Positions 7,347 to 16,150 of a DNA stretch of 23,354 bases are shown one piece after another. Position 1 is the first letter of the stretch. Every line of letters begins with the position of its first letter. Under the pieces are notes generated by a model. The model searched no databases and had not been told where the DNA came from. It saw only the letters and a program-made list of their open reading frames with translations. Both the position numbers and the translations under genes were made by a program. The stretch covers positions 1-23,354 of the forward strand of contig JAAZZY010000009.1 in the NCBI GenBank assembly GCA_014239035.1, written 5' to 3'. The DNA is from Chlamydiia bacterium. Lineage in GTDB: Bacteria > Chlamydiota > Chlamydiia > Chlamydiales > JAAZZY01.

Positions 7347-8168
7347 CTATGATGCAAGTTTTGCGCTTTTTTCCAAATGTTTATCAATTTCAAAAGAAAA
7401 GTTGAAAAAGAAGATTACAGCAGGCGTTAGAAGCGCATTAAAGGGAAGCATGAGAAAAAACCACTTCAGACCGATTAAAAGCGGATCTATGGAGGTTAAA
7501 TAGCTTCTTTGGGTTAAAATAGCAGCGAGCACTAAAAACATTAAAACAAAGAAGAGGGGCATTGAGGCTATGATAAAGCCCATGATACTCACAAGTGAAT
7601 TTCTAGATACCTTTTTTTGAATGTCTTTAAAAAAGGTAATGTCTATGTCTTTATCTGTTGAGAGCTGTGGTGTAACAAAAAAGAGCATGATCACATTAAA
7701 AAAAACTAAGACAAGAGAAGTTAAGATTAAAACAAAAGGTGCAAAAGATAAAAAGACTCCCACAAAATCTCCTATACCTGGAATTTCTTTTAAAAGAAAA
7801 AACACTCCGAGTATAAGCCAGCTGAGCAGGCACAATAGAAGCATTGGCAAGGTAATGTAGGAAATGGAGGCAAGTGTTTTTATTGATTGGGTGGCAAGCT
7901 TCAGATAAGGAATGGAAATCCCCTCTTCTTGATTGCGATAGGCCTTAATTAAAATAACCCCTAAGGCAAATAGAAGACCACCTATGACAAAGATCGGAGC
8001 AAAAGTTAAGCTAAGAGCAACCCAATTATTGGTATTCATCGAAACTACTCTTGAAAATACAACAAGCACACCGCAGAAGCATAAAGAAAAGAAAACCAAA
8101 ATGGCTTTTCTTTTGTCAATGCTAAGCCACGCTTTTTGAAATAGCTTCTGCAAAACTTCTAGATTCAT
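7347..8168 (-). CDS. Six-helix integral membrane protein downstream of citrate synthase
   Basis: This is a 273-residue, very hydrophobic protein with about six membrane segments at roughly 22-43, 49-77, 96-126, 132-164, 192-220 and 232-262. A positively charged N-terminus (KAWLSIDKRKA) suggests a cytoplasmic N-end. I see no transporter signature. The pattern resembles uncharacterised membrane proteins seen in chlamydia-related genomes, but I cannot name a family. Its ATG overlaps the citrate synthase stop by four bases (ATGA, 8165-8168), so it is translationally coupled to gltA. That coupling allows the guess that it handles a TCA-related metabolite, but position alone does not show this. Mostly hydrophobic loops and the absence of conserved charged residues in helices leave the function open. 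Confidence 0.75.
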   Translation of the reverse strand: MNLEVLQKLFQKAWLSIDKRKAILVFFSLCFCGVLVVFSRVVSMNTNNWVALSLTFAPIFVIGGLLFALGVILIKAYRNQEEGISIPYLKLATQSIKTLASISYITLPMLLLCLLSWLILGVFFLLKEIPGIGDFVGVFLSFAPFVLILTSLVLVFFNVIMLFFVTPQLSTDKDIDITFFKDIQKKVSRNSLVSIMGFIIASMPLFFVLMFLVLAAILTQRSYLTSIDPLLIGLKWFFLMLPFNALLTPAVIFFFNFSFEIDKHLEKSAKLAS

Positions 8169-9319
8169 ACTTTGCCTTTAAAAAAATATTTAGGTCTATA
8201 TATAGGAACCCCTTTTCCGCCTCGAGCAATGCTGCGTTCATATAATATTTGAATGCTTATGCCCACGACTCTAGACATTCCGAACAACACTGTATAATAA
8301 TGTGGGTAATTAAAGCCAGAAGCACTTAATAGGGCCCCAGAAATGGCATCTACATTGGGGTAGGGATTTGATATCTTAGGGTTTTCTTTGAGGACCTTTG
8401 GTCCTGCTTCACGAAGAAGCAATGCCATTTTTATTAAAGGATTATTTGAGTAATGCTTTTTGGCCAGCTCATAGAAGATGGAGGCCCTAGGATCTTCAAC
8501 ACGTAAAACAGCATGACCAAATCCATAAACAAGCTCCTTATTAGCTAGCTTATCTCTTAGACGGTTTTCAACGTCTCCAACTGTGGCATTTTCTCCGAGC
8601 TCCTCAAGCATTTTTAAAGTAAACTCTAAGCAGTCCTGGTTCGCTTTTCCATGCCTTGGTCCATCTAATGCGCACATGCTTGCAGCAATAGCACCATAGA
8701 GATCTTCAAGCCCTGAAGCAACAGACTTACCCACAAAAGCAGAAAGGTTCCCCCCTCCATGGTCGTAGTGAAGTTTATTAAAGATTTTAAAAACTCTAAG
8801 CAGCTCTTCTTTTGGCGTATCTGGAACTGAGAGCATATCGACAAAATTTTCTATATACCCTTTACTAGGATCTGATAGGTTAAGCTTCCAGCCTGCATGA
8901 TGGGAGATGGCTGCAGCAACAATTAACGGAATTTTAGCAATTAAATTTAAGCAGTCCTCTTTGTAGTCACCCGTGCTTTCAAGCATCCCACAAGTAATGA
9001 GTGCACAGGCAAAAATTTTCATAGGGTGCCCATTTTTGGGAAGCGTTTGAATGGTCTTAAGCGTCTCTTCTTTAAGAAATGCTCTTTTATGGAGGTCTGC
9101 TCTAAATGCCTGCATCTCTTCTTTAGATCCAACATTACCGCTATAGAGAAGATGAACAACCTCTAACGGATCAAGCTCCACCAATTGACTAATAGGTTGA
9201 TCCATATAAAAAAGCCCTTTTTGAGGGTCTACAAAAGATGTCGTGCAATATCCTACAGGATATCCTCGCAAGCCTGTTTCTAAGTGCTCTTTAGTTACGC
9301 TGAAAATGGGTTCATCCAT
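8165..9319 (-). CDS. gltA: Citrate synthase
   Basis: It condenses oxaloacetate and acetyl-CoA to citrate, the entry step of the TCA cycle. The 384-residue chain keeps the catalytic triad expected from pig citrate synthase: His223 in GPRHGKANQD, His269 in GFGHAVLRVEDPRA and Asp324 in NPYPNVDAISG. The block DHGGGNLSAFVG (186-197) and the three motifs above resemble the mitochondrial or eukaryote-like citrate synthases (HEGGNVSAH, GPLHGLANQE, GYGHAVLR, NPWPNVDAHSG) more than the hexameric E. coli type. The ATG 9317-9319 follows an AGGAG site that overlaps the mdh stop region; only three bases separate it from mdh. Chlamydiaceae lack this enzyme, so its presence points to a chlamydia-related amoebal symbiont with a fuller TCA cycle. 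The symbol gltA marks function only, since the sequence type differs. Confidence 0.95.
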   Translation of the reverse strand: MDEPIFSVTKEHLETGLRGYPVGYCTTSFVDPQKGLFYMDQPISQLVELDPLEVVHLLYSGNVGSKEEMQAFRADLHKRAFLKEETLKTIQTLPKNGHPMKIFACALITCGMLESTGDYKEDCLNLIAKIPLIVAAAISHHAGWKLNLSDPSKGYIENFVDMLSVPDTPKEELLRVFKIFNKLHYDHGGGNLSAFVGKSVASGLEDLYGAIAASMCALDGPRHGKANQDCLEFTLKMLEELGENATVGDVENRLRDKLANKELVYGFGHAVLRVEDPRASIFYELAKKHYSNNPLIKMALLLREAGPKVLKENPKISNPYPNVDAISGALLSASGFNYPHYYTVLFGMSRVVGISIQILYERSIARGGKGVPIYRPKYFFKGKV

Positions 9320-9322
9320 CTT

Positions 9323-10318
9323 TTACTCCTTAATCAATTTTTTAACATATTCACGCTCTTCAATGAGCTCTTGCTGGGTTATGGAGAGCTTCTCTTCTAA
9401 AAAGGCATCCATTTTAAGACCATGAACAAATTCCCATTTCCCATCACCTGAACTCTCACAGGGAAAAGAAAAAATAAGATCCTCCTCTATTCCATAGGGA
9501 TTACCATTGCTGAGCACACAATCCGAATACCATTCTCCACTAGGAGTAGGCTCTCTTAAGGCCTTAACCGCATCTAAAATAGCATTCGCTGCCGATGCTG
9601 CTGATGATTTGCCTCTAGCTTCAATAATAGCTGCTCCTCTTTGTTGCAAGATTTCAAAGAACTCATTTTCAAGCCAGTGGTGATCTTTAATCACTTCTTT
9701 TACAGGATTTTTGTTGATCTGCGCATTGAGGAAATCAGGCACTTGCGTTGCAGAGTGGTTTCCCCAGATAAGCATGCGCTGCACATCTTCAACAGAGACT
9801 CCCGCTTTATGTGCCAGCTGATAGGCTCCCCTATTTTGGTCTAGGCGAGTAAGCGCATGAAAGTTTCTTGGGTCTAGATTTGGAGCACATTTCATCGTTG
9901 TCCAGCAGTTGGTGTTACAGGGGTTTCCCACAACAAGCACTTGTGTATCTTTTGTTGCGACTTCATTTAAAGCTCTGCCTTGATCGATAAATACTTTAGC
10001 ATTTTGAGCAAGCAAGTCTTTGCGCTGCATTCCTTTTGAACGAGGAGACGCTCCCACTAAAAGGGCGAGGTCGATATCTTTAAAAATGGTTTTAGCATCA
10101 GTTCCGTAGACAACATCAGCAAGTGTTGGAAACGCACAATCGAAAAGCTCCATGGCAACTCCTGCTAGAGCATGTTCAACTTGTGGGATCTCTAAAATAT
10201 GAAGAGCAACAGGCTGTTCTGGTCCAAAGAGTTCTCCACTTGCAATTCTAAACAATAAGCTATAAGCAATCTGACCGGCTCCCCCCGTCACTGCAACTCG
10301 CATTACTTTCTTTGACAT
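9323..10318 (-). CDS. mdh: Malate dehydrogenase
   Basis: It interconverts malate and oxaloacetate with NAD, making the substrate for the next gene. With the chosen start the product has 331 residues, typical for the cytosolic-type (non-lactate-dehydrogenase-like) enzyme. Visible are the nucleotide fold VTGGAGQIAYSLLFRI (10-25), the active-site loop GASPRSKGMQRKDL (89-102), VGNPCNTN (130-137), RLDQNRGAYQ with the catalytic Asp160 and substrate Arg163, and WGNHSATQVPDF with the catalytic His188. I start at ATG 10316-10318 because an AGGAAG site lies just upstream. An in-frame ATG at 10355-10357 would add 13 lysine-rich residues and overlap the probable -10 box. It heads an operon mdh-gltA-membrane protein. 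Confidence 0.95.
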   Translation of the reverse strand: MSKKVMRVAVTGGAGQIAYSLLFRIASGELFGPEQPVALHILEIPQVEHALAGVAMELFDCAFPTLADVVYGTDAKTIFKDIDLALLVGASPRSKGMQRKDLLAQNAKVFIDQGRALNEVATKDTQVLVVGNPCNTNCWTTMKCAPNLDPRNFHALTRLDQNRGAYQLAHKAGVSVEDVQRMLIWGNHSATQVPDFLNAQINKNPVKEVIKDHHWLENEFFEILQQRGAAIIEARGKSSAASAANAILDAVKALREPTPSGEWYSDCVLSNGNPYGIEEDLIFSFPCESSGDGKWEFVHGLKMDAFLEEKLSITQQELIEEREYVKKLIKE

Positions 10319-10356
10319 TTTCTTCCTTTTTTTCTCTAATCTCTTTGATTTTTCCA

Positions 10357-10385
10357 ATTTAACGGTAATTTACATATTTGTGCAA
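10357..10385 (-). promoter_or_regulatory. Probable mdh-gltA operon promoter
   Basis: On the minus strand TTGCAC (10385-10380) is separated by 17 bases from TTAAAT (10362-10357). The match to the sigma-70/sigma-66 consensus is moderate, but the spacing is ideal. Transcription would begin near 10350, upstream of the mdh ATG at 10318 and downstream of the longer alternative ATG at 10357. This supports the shorter start. Confidence 0.35.
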
Positions 10386-10403
10386 GGGATGCTCAATCTC
10401 AAA

Positions 10404-11297
10404 CTACTCTCTAAAAAATGAACTCATCCGAGAAAGAAATGAACTTGCAAATTTCACGGGCTTGTTACGAAAAACCCAAACAAGAACGTTAAAGAACCCA
10501 TAGTGTCTGAAGGTTACCGTCAACGAACGCAGAACATCTTTTTGATTGAGGTATTTTTTTTCAACTAAACGTTCGCTATAAGTTGTCGACCAATACGTAG
10601 AAGTGATACGAGCTTTCTTGTCAGCAGCTATCCTACAAAATAGGTCATATAAGCTTTTCCTCAGCAACCTAGAGTTATACCGCATCCCTCCAATGTTTCT
10701 TATGTAATCTGCTTTAAACCATACAGAGCCTGGAGCTGTGGGGAGAAAGCCTCTTTTGAGCCAAGTTTTATTAAAGGGGAAATAAACATATTCTGGATTA
10801 ATTTCGTTAATAGGCTTTTGAATGGCGTCTTTTAAAGAAGAAAAGTCTGGCCAGGCAAGGTAAGTTCCTGAAAAAACAATATCAGGGAATTGATCTTGAA
10901 GGGCAAGTCCTGCTATGTGGCAAAGGCAATATTGGTTTAAATAGAGCATTCCAGGCATTAAGAAACAAACATAGCCCCCTGTTGCCAGTGAAAAACCTTT
11001 GTTAATCATCAAAGAGTAATTCTCATACGTTACATAGTAGACTCGAGCAATATGTTCATGGTATTTTTCAATGATTGCTGTGGTATGATCTTCTGAGTCC
11101 GCATCTACTATGACTAGCTCTTTATCTACATTTTTTTGCGAGATAAAAGTTTCAATTGTAGACTCTAATAAGTGCCCACTATTACATGTGGGTATAATCA
11201 CCGATATTTTCGGCATCCCCTCAATCTTTTCTTTTGAGTAGTGATCATGGATACGCTTCCAACCACTGACGTCTGGTATAATACTCTTAAAATCCAT
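10404..11297 (-). CDS. Family 2 glycosyltransferase
   Basis: This is a 297-residue GT-A-fold enzyme expected to transfer a sugar from a nucleotide donor to an envelope or surface glycan. The N-terminal signature is ISVIIPTCNSGHLLESTIET (residues 31-50), followed by ELVIVDADSEDHT (60-72), with the usual donor-binding Asp residues. The block NKGFSLATGGYVCFLMPGML (99-118) sits where the family normally has a metal-binding Asp pair or Gly-Asp; here it reads LMPGML without an acid. Either the metal site has shifted or activity is altered. I chose ATG 11295-11297, which has a GGTGG site five bases ahead, over the ATG 12 bases upstream, which has none. It is a single gene, divergent from the VOC protein. 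No other cell-wall genes are in the window, so the acceptor is unknown. Confidence 0.8.
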   Translation of the reverse strand: MDFKSIIPDVSGWKRIHDHYSKEKIEGMPKISVIIPTCNSGHLLESTIETFISQKNVDKELVIVDADSEDHTTAIIEKYHEHIARVYYVTYENYSLMINKGFSLATGGYVCFLMPGMLYLNQYCLCHIAGLALQDQFPDIVFSGTYLAWPDFSSLKDAIQKPINEINPEYVYFPFNKTWLKRGFLPTAPGSVWFKADYIRNIGGMRYNSRLLRKSLYDLFCRIAADKKARITSTYWSTTYSERLVEKKYLNQKDVLRSLTVTFRHYGFFNVLVWVFRNKPVKFASSFLSRMSSFFRE

Positions 11298-11351
11298 AAA
11301 TACCACCATATGAAAAAAAGATAAAAAGTAAAAATATTTTTCTTCTATAGT

Positions 11352-11380
11352 TTGATTTTAATAAGAAATAGCAGTACATT
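11352..11380 (+). promoter_or_regulatory. Probable promoter of the VOC gene
   Basis: TTGATT (11352-11357), a 17-base spacer and TACATT (11375-11380) make a plausible sigma-70/sigma-66-type promoter in the divergent spacer 11298-11411. The expected transcript start lies near 11387, about 25 bases before the ATG, and leaves the AGGAG ribosome site (11401-11405) inside the leader. Confidence 0.4.
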
Positions 11381-11411
11381 TGACCCCTTTATGCAAAATA
11401 AGGAGATATGA

Positions 11412-11846
11412 ATGAGCGTTCAAGATTGTAAAATGACAGGGATGCCCTGGATTTCCCCATACCTTTGCGTATTAGATGTCGACAAGTCTGTAGAATTCTA
11501 CCAAAAGGCCTTCGGCTTTACTGTAGTGGAGGGGGTTGTCAAAAATGAAGAAGGGATTTCGATGCACTGTGAGCTTAAATACCAAGGCAGTGTTGTTATG
11601 GTAGGCCTTCAAGGAGCTTCGGATAAAATTGTTCGAGCCCCAGCATCTTCTTCTGTACCTTCTCCTATTTCTCTCTATGTCTATTGTGAAAATGTAGATG
11701 AATTTTGCTCCTTAGCTGAAAAAAATGGAGCCGAAATAGACCTTAAACCTGAAGATACTTTTTGGGGTGATCGAATCTGCCGCCTAAAAGATCTTGATGG
11801 ATATTCCTGGTCATTTGCCACACATGTTGGACAAAAAGAGGATTAA
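11412..11846 (+). CDS. VOC-superfamily (glyoxalase/PhnB-like) protein
   Basis: This is a 144-residue single-domain protein of the vicinal oxygen chelate fold. The two beta-alpha-beta-beta-beta halves are visible. The first begins ISPYLCVLDVDKSVEFYQKA (residues 14-33) and continues with GFTVVEG. The second begins ISLYVYCENVDEFCSLAEKN and ends with the typical DRICRLKDLDGYSWSFATHV close. That ending and the FYQKAFGF motif match PhnB/YdeM-like members whose substrates are mostly unknown. Candidate metal ligands are a His in MHCELK and acids in the second half, but I cannot fix the set. The ATG has a good AGGAG site six bases ahead. It lies 70 bases upstream of glyQS in the same direction and may be co-transcribed with it. 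Functional links to the synthetase are not evident. Confidence 0.8.
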   Translation: MSVQDCKMTGMPWISPYLCVLDVDKSVEFYQKAFGFTVVEGVVKNEEGISMHCELKYQGSVVMVGLQGASDKIVRAPASSSVPSPISLYVYCENVDEFCSLAEKNGAEIDLKPEDTFWGDRICRLKDLDGYSWSFATHVGQKED

Positions 11847-11916
11847 AGTTTTATTTGCACATGTTTTCAAGAGTTAATCATTGAGAATTATCTCCTATCT
11901 TAATTAGACTGCGCAT

Positions 11917-14900
11917 ATGCATTATTTTCAGGATTTGATACAAAAACTCACTCAGTATTGGGCAAGTCAGGGCTGTGCTACTCATTTTGGACATGACCTG
12001 GAAACGGGAGCGGGAACTTTTAACCCCACAACCTTTTTTCGTTCTCTTGGCCCTGAACCTTATAAAGCAGCATATCTAGAGCCAAGTCGGCGTCCTACTG
12101 ATGGCCGCTACGGCGACAATCCTTCTCGCATGCAAAGCTTTCTGCAGTTTCAGGTTATTTTGAAACCTTCTCCAATAAATATGCAGGAACTTTATCTAGA
12201 TTCACTAAAAGCAATCGGACTCGATATTCAAAAACATGACATTCGCTTTGTACATGATGACTGGAAATCTCCAACACTTGGAGCCTGGGGACTTGGCTGG
12301 GAAGTTTGGGTCGATGGTATGGAAGCTTCACAGTTTACCTATTTCCAACAGTTTGGTGGTATGCAACTAGAGGTTATCCCAGGCGAAATAACCTATGGTC
12401 TTGAACGCATTGCAATGCATTTACAAAATGTAGACAGCGCATACGATCTAAAGTGGAACAAAGATCTAACATATGGCGACATCTACCATCAAAATGAAGT
12501 TCAATGGAGCACCTACAACTTCGAAGCCTCAAACATTGGCTATTGGAAAACAACATTTGACATGAGTGAAAAAGAAGCTCTTGATCTTGTAGAGAAAAAA
12601 CTGCCTATTCCTGCATATGATTTTGTAACCAAAGCATCACACGCCTTTAATATGCTTGATGCTAGAGGAGTTGTCTCAGTTTCTGAGCGCGTCACGTACA
12701 TCAACCGCATCCGCGCTATTTCTTGTTTAGTGGCAAAGCTATTTCTTGCTCACAGAAAGGGACTGGGCTATCCTCTCTCAAATTCTCCCAAAATGAAAGA
12801 GGAATCTCTTAGTCTTGAAGAAATTCCATTTGACCCCAAAGACACTGATGACTTTATTTTAGAAATAGGACTAGAAGAATTACCCCAGTCGTTTGTCCCA
12901 ATCGGAATAAAAAACCTTAAAAAAGACTTAAAAGCATTTTTGACCAAGCACAAGCTCTCATATTCTGAAATTGAAACATATGGATCACCGAGGCGCCTTG
13001 TTGCCTATGTAAAAGATTTATCTTTAGGAACAAAGGCTGAGTCTTTAGAAAAAAAAGGCCCATCTATTGACAAGGCCTTTAACTCAAGTGGAGAGCTCTC
13101 GTCCATTGGAAAGGGTTTGCTTGATTCTCTTCAGATTGAGCCATGCACTTTAAAAGAGGTGCTAGAAGAAACGATTTCCTCACTTCGCGTACGAGAAGTT
13201 AAAAATGCCCCTTATCTTTTTGTCACCCATGCAAAAAAACAAAAAAGCACTAGATCTATTTTTCATCAAGAGCTTGCCTCTCTTATCCTCAATATCAATT
13301 TCCCAAAAAAAATGATGTGGTCTGATTTAAAAGTACCTTATGCAAGACCTATTCATTCTCTTTTAGCATTGCATGGAAAAGAAACAATCCCATTTGAAGT
13401 CGCAGGAGTTACATCTTCAAACACATCCTTTGGCCATCCTTCTTTGTCTCCTGGAAAAATTATTATATCATGTCCTAAAAACTACTTTAATTCTTTAGGG
13501 AAATCCTCAGTAATTGTAGATCAAGAAGAGCGAGAAAAGCAAATTTATGCTCAGCTTAAAAAAATTGAAATAAAAATGGGTGCCCAGGCTGTGCACACGA
13601 CTCAAGTGACAAATGAGGTTCTCTATCTTTGTGAAGACCCTCACCTTATTGTGGCCTCATTTGACCCAAAATTCTTAGAGCTACCTAAGGATCTTATCGA
13701 ACTTGTACTTGTCACCCACCAAAAATATTTCCCACTAGAGTCTCCTGATGGCAAGATACTAGAACACTTTGTTGTCTGCTTAGACACCAAAGAAAATGCC
13801 ACGATTAAAAAAGGACATGAGAAGGCAGTTTCTCCTCGCCTCTCTGATGGTCTCTTTTTGTTTCACCAAGACCTTAAGTGTGGTCTGAACCATTTTGCAG
13901 ACAAACTTGCCAACATCACCTTTCAAAAAAAGCATGGGTCTCTTAAGGACAAAGCAGACCGCCTATTAAAGCATGCTCAAGACATTCATCACCAGCTTCG
14001 CTTACCACTCGATGCTCAAGAGATCCCTATAGCTGCAAAATATCTTAAAGCAGATTTAGCATCGCATGTTGTTTTTGAGTTCCCAGAGCTGCAGGGTATT
14101 ATCGGAAAAGTCTATGCTGAACATGAGAGGAAACCATATGATGTAGCTGCAGCTATTGAAGAGCATTGGTTACCTAGATTTGAAGAAGATGATCTTCCTA
14201 CAAATGCAATGGGAATTATATTTAGCTTATCTGATAAGATCGACAATCTGCTCGCCTGCTTTTTAGCATCACACATCCCAACTTCGTCTTCAGACCCTTT
14301 TGCTCTAAGACGTCAAGCACTCGGAGTTATACGAATCCTAATTGAAAATAAGTTGCACCTGCCACTAAAAAATGTTTTCAAACAAAGCTTACAAACCTTT
14401 GAAATCGATCCTCAAGAAGATGTCATAGAGCCTATCGGTCATTTTTTGATCTCTCGCATTAAAACTGTGCTCACCAAATACAACCTTTCTCCTGATGAGA
14501 TTACAGCAGTGCTTGCATCCAATCATAACGAGTTAGATATCTACGATTTATTTCTAAGGGCTAAATCACTCCATGAATTTAAAGACCATGAGCTTTTCAA
14601 CCCTCTTTTAGAAGTTTATAAAAGGGCAAAAGGGCAACTCAATGTAGAAATTTTATCTCCAATTGACCCTACTCTTTTCGAGCAAGATGAAGAGAAAAAT
14701 CTCTATGAATATTTTTGTGAGTTAAAGCCACAGTTTGAAGATTGCCTTCAAAATCGCCTATACTTAGAGTCTTTTCATCTTCTAGCAACTTTGCATCCCC
14801 TCTTAGAAAAGCTTTTTGAAAATGTGAAAATCCTGGTAGATGATTCAAAGCTTCGCATGAGCCGCTTATCTCTACTCTCTGAAATTCTAAATCTTTTTAA

Positions 14901-14937
14901 TTTACTATTTGATTTCTCTCAAGTTGTCAGAAAGTAG
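11917..14937 (+). CDS. glyQS: Glycyl-tRNA synthetase, fused alpha and beta chains
   Basis: It charges tRNA-Gly. Most bacteria with this enzyme type have separate alpha (GlyQ) and beta (GlyS) subunits; here they are one chain of 1006 residues, an arrangement known from Chlamydiae. The alpha part (about 1-287) holds the class II catalytic core, including EPSRRPTDGRYGDNPSRMQS (55-74), TLGAWGLGWEVW (120-131) and GEITYGLERIAM (156-167). A linker rich in K, E, S and P (about 288-310) leads to the beta part, which opens with DFILEIGLEELPQSFVP (312-328). The beta part includes the conserved SDPFALRRQALGVIRI block and a C-terminal anticodon-binding helical region. No strong ribosome site precedes ATG 11917-11919. 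dnaG lies nearby downstream on the opposite strand, echoing the Chlamydia gene order. It needs no separate glyS; none is seen. Confidence 0.97.
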   Translation: MHYFQDLIQKLTQYWASQGCATHFGHDLETGAGTFNPTTFFRSLGPEPYKAAYLEPSRRPTDGRYGDNPSRMQSFLQFQVILKPSPINMQELYLDSLKAIGLDIQKHDIRFVHDDWKSPTLGAWGLGWEVWVDGMEASQFTYFQQFGGMQLEVIPGEITYGLERIAMHLQNVDSAYDLKWNKDLTYGDIYHQNEVQWSTYNFEASNIGYWKTTFDMSEKEALDLVEKKLPIPAYDFVTKASHAFNMLDARGVVSVSERVTYINRIRAISCLVAKLFLAHRKGLGYPLSNSPKMKEESLSLEEIPFDPKDTDDFILEIGLEELPQSFVPIGIKNLKKDLKAFLTKHKLSYSEIETYGSPRRLVAYVKDLSLGTKAESLEKKGPSIDKAFNSSGELSSIGKGLLDSLQIEPCTLKEVLEETISSLRVREVKNAPYLFVTHAKKQKSTRSIFHQELASLILNINFPKKMMWSDLKVPYARPIHSLLALHGKETIPFEVAGVTSSNTSFGHPSLSPGKIIISCPKNYFNSLGKSSVIVDQEEREKQIYAQLKKIEIKMGAQAVHTTQVTNEVLYLCEDPHLIVASFDPKFLELPKDLIELVLVTHQKYFPLESPDGKILEHFVVCLDTKENATIKKGHEKAVSPRLSDGLFLFHQDLKCGLNHFADKLANITFQKKHGSLKDKADRLLKHAQDIHHQLRLPLDAQEIPIAAKYLKADLASHVVFEFPELQGIIGKVYAEHERKPYDVAAAIEEHWLPRFEEDDLPTNAMGIIFSLSDKIDNLLACFLASHIPTSSSDPFALRRQALGVIRILIENKLHLPLKNVFKQSLQTFEIDPQEDVIEPIGHFLISRIKTVLTKYNLSPDEITAVLASNHNELDIYDLFLRAKSLHEFKDHELFNPLLEVYKRAKGQLNVEILSPIDPTLFEQDEEKNLYEYFCELKPQFEDCLQNRLYLESFHLLATLHPLLEKLFENVKILVDDSKLRMSRLSLLSEILNLFNLLFDFSQVVRK

Positions 14938-15070
14938 TTTAGCCTCATAAATAAAAATTTAATTAACAACTTCTCTGAATTAATAAACAATTTATTCAAA
15001 GAAAACTTTATTTTAATTACGCATCCTTTCATAATAGTTGCAAAATTAATAACTATTGAGGAAAAAAACC

Positions 15071-16042
15071 ATGAATTTAAATATTGATTCAAAGTTAGGC
15101 GTTCAATCTGCTGCTCTTATTGGAGCAACTGTTGTAAGCGCCCTACATGCTGCAAAAAACATTCAAAAAGTTTTTCTTGGAACTGACAACATCTCTACTC
15201 GTACAAATAACTGGTCACAAGCGAGCAATCAAAAAGGATATCTCTCATCTATTGGGAAACGGATCCAGTTCTTTGTAGGATCAGATTCTCTTTCACAAAG
15301 AGTTTCAAACCTATTTCAAGGACTCGTTATGGGAGTGGCATCTATTGTAATGGCTGATCTTGCTCGCGTAAACAAAGAGAGCTCAAAAACAGCTACAGAC
15401 TTAAGAACTGAACTTGATGACATCAATTTAGAAGCATCGAATGCTAAAGATATCGCAGGAAAGTACATCGAAGCTTGCCTAAATGAAAACCAAGCAGAAA
15501 AAGTAAAAGATCTCATAGTATGTCTTACAAAAGCTTTTTCAAGCATGAATGAGACTTTAACAACTACATCTAGTGATTTGGATAATTGCCAGTCAATAAA
15601 TAAAAACCTCAATTTTGATTTTGGACAAAAGAAAGAAGATTTTGCAAATCTTGAAACTAGTAATGCTAAGCTTCAGAAAGATCAAGATGCGTGCATCACA
15701 GTAAGAGATTCAAAAGATTCTCTGATTTTAAGCCTTAAGCAAGAAATTCAAGCTCTTGGACTCAAAGTGAGTTCAGAAGTAGCAAAACGCTCCAATTTCA
15801 CGACGACATTTAAAACACTAACTGACGATCTCGCAGCCTCTGCAGAGAAAGTTGAACGTTTAGATCCTGAGAATGTAGCTCTGAAATTAGATATTGAGAA
15901 GCTAAATGGTGAAATTGCCTCTATAAGGGCGCAAAGAGACCAAGCCAACCAGGCTAAGCAAACTGCAGAAAATAGCCTAGCTACTGAAAAAGCACAGCTC
16001 ACACAGTGCCAAACTGATTTAACTAAACGTAATATGCCATAA
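15071..16042 (+). CDS. Hypothetical coiled-coil protein with two hydrophobic segments and an internal repeat (Inc-like?)
   Basis: I know no family for this 323-residue protein. Two hydrophobic stretches lie near the N-terminus (about 11-30 and 82-98). Between and beside them is a 16-residue imperfect repeat: FLGTDNISTRTNNWSQ (35-50) and FVGSDSLSQRVSNLFQ (68-83). After residue 100 the chain is a long coiled coil (about 105-320), rich in E, K, Q, D and A. Paired membrane segments plus coiled coil recall chlamydial inclusion-membrane (Inc) proteins, but the segments are about 50 residues apart, wider than the bilobed Inc hairpin. The start is ATG 15071-15073 with an upstream TGAGGA site; an in-frame TTG at 15056 would sit on that site. 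A CATAAT at 15030-15035 could be the -10 box. A terminator follows at 16067-16108. Confidence 0.75.
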   Translation: MNLNIDSKLGVQSAALIGATVVSALHAAKNIQKVFLGTDNISTRTNNWSQASNQKGYLSSIGKRIQFFVGSDSLSQRVSNLFQGLVMGVASIVMADLARVNKESSKTATDLRTELDDINLEASNAKDIAGKYIEACLNENQAEKVKDLIVCLTKAFSSMNETLTTTSSDLDNCQSINKNLNFDFGQKKEDFANLETSNAKLQKDQDACITVRDSKDSLILSLKQEIQALGLKVSSEVAKRSNFTTTFKTLTDDLAASAEKVERLDPENVALKLDIEKLNGEIASIRAQRDQANQAKQTAENSLATEKAQLTQCQTDLTKRNMP

Positions 16043-16066
16043 GCTTAAGCTTAGCTATAGTTTTAA

Positions 16067-16108
16067 ATAAAAAAGCTTCTAAAGCCTAGGCTTTGGGAGT
16101 TTTTTTTT
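16067..16108. terminator. Bidirectional rho-independent terminator
   Basis: A hairpin with arms CTTCTAAAGCC (16076-16086) and GGCTTTGGGAG (16089-16099) pairs over about ten base pairs, counting two G-T wobbles. It is followed by nine T (16100-16108). On the left it is preceded by six A (16069-16074), so it works as a U-tract terminator for the minus strand too. It lies between the converging 15071-16042 gene and the DCC gene and should stop both transcripts. Confidence 0.85.
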
Positions 16109-16150
16109 AATCAATAGAATTTTAAAAGAATTTAATTAAAACACTAAACT

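Noticed and set aside
10319..10357. Longer N-terminus for malate dehydrogenase
   Set aside because: The extra 13 lysine-rich residues do not fit the family, the ribosome site sits before the inner ATG, and the likely -10 box overlaps the outer ATG.
11881..11909. TTGAGA with TTAGAC as a glyQS promoter
   Set aside because: The -10 match is poor and the transcript would be leaderless; glyQS may instead be read through from the VOC gene.
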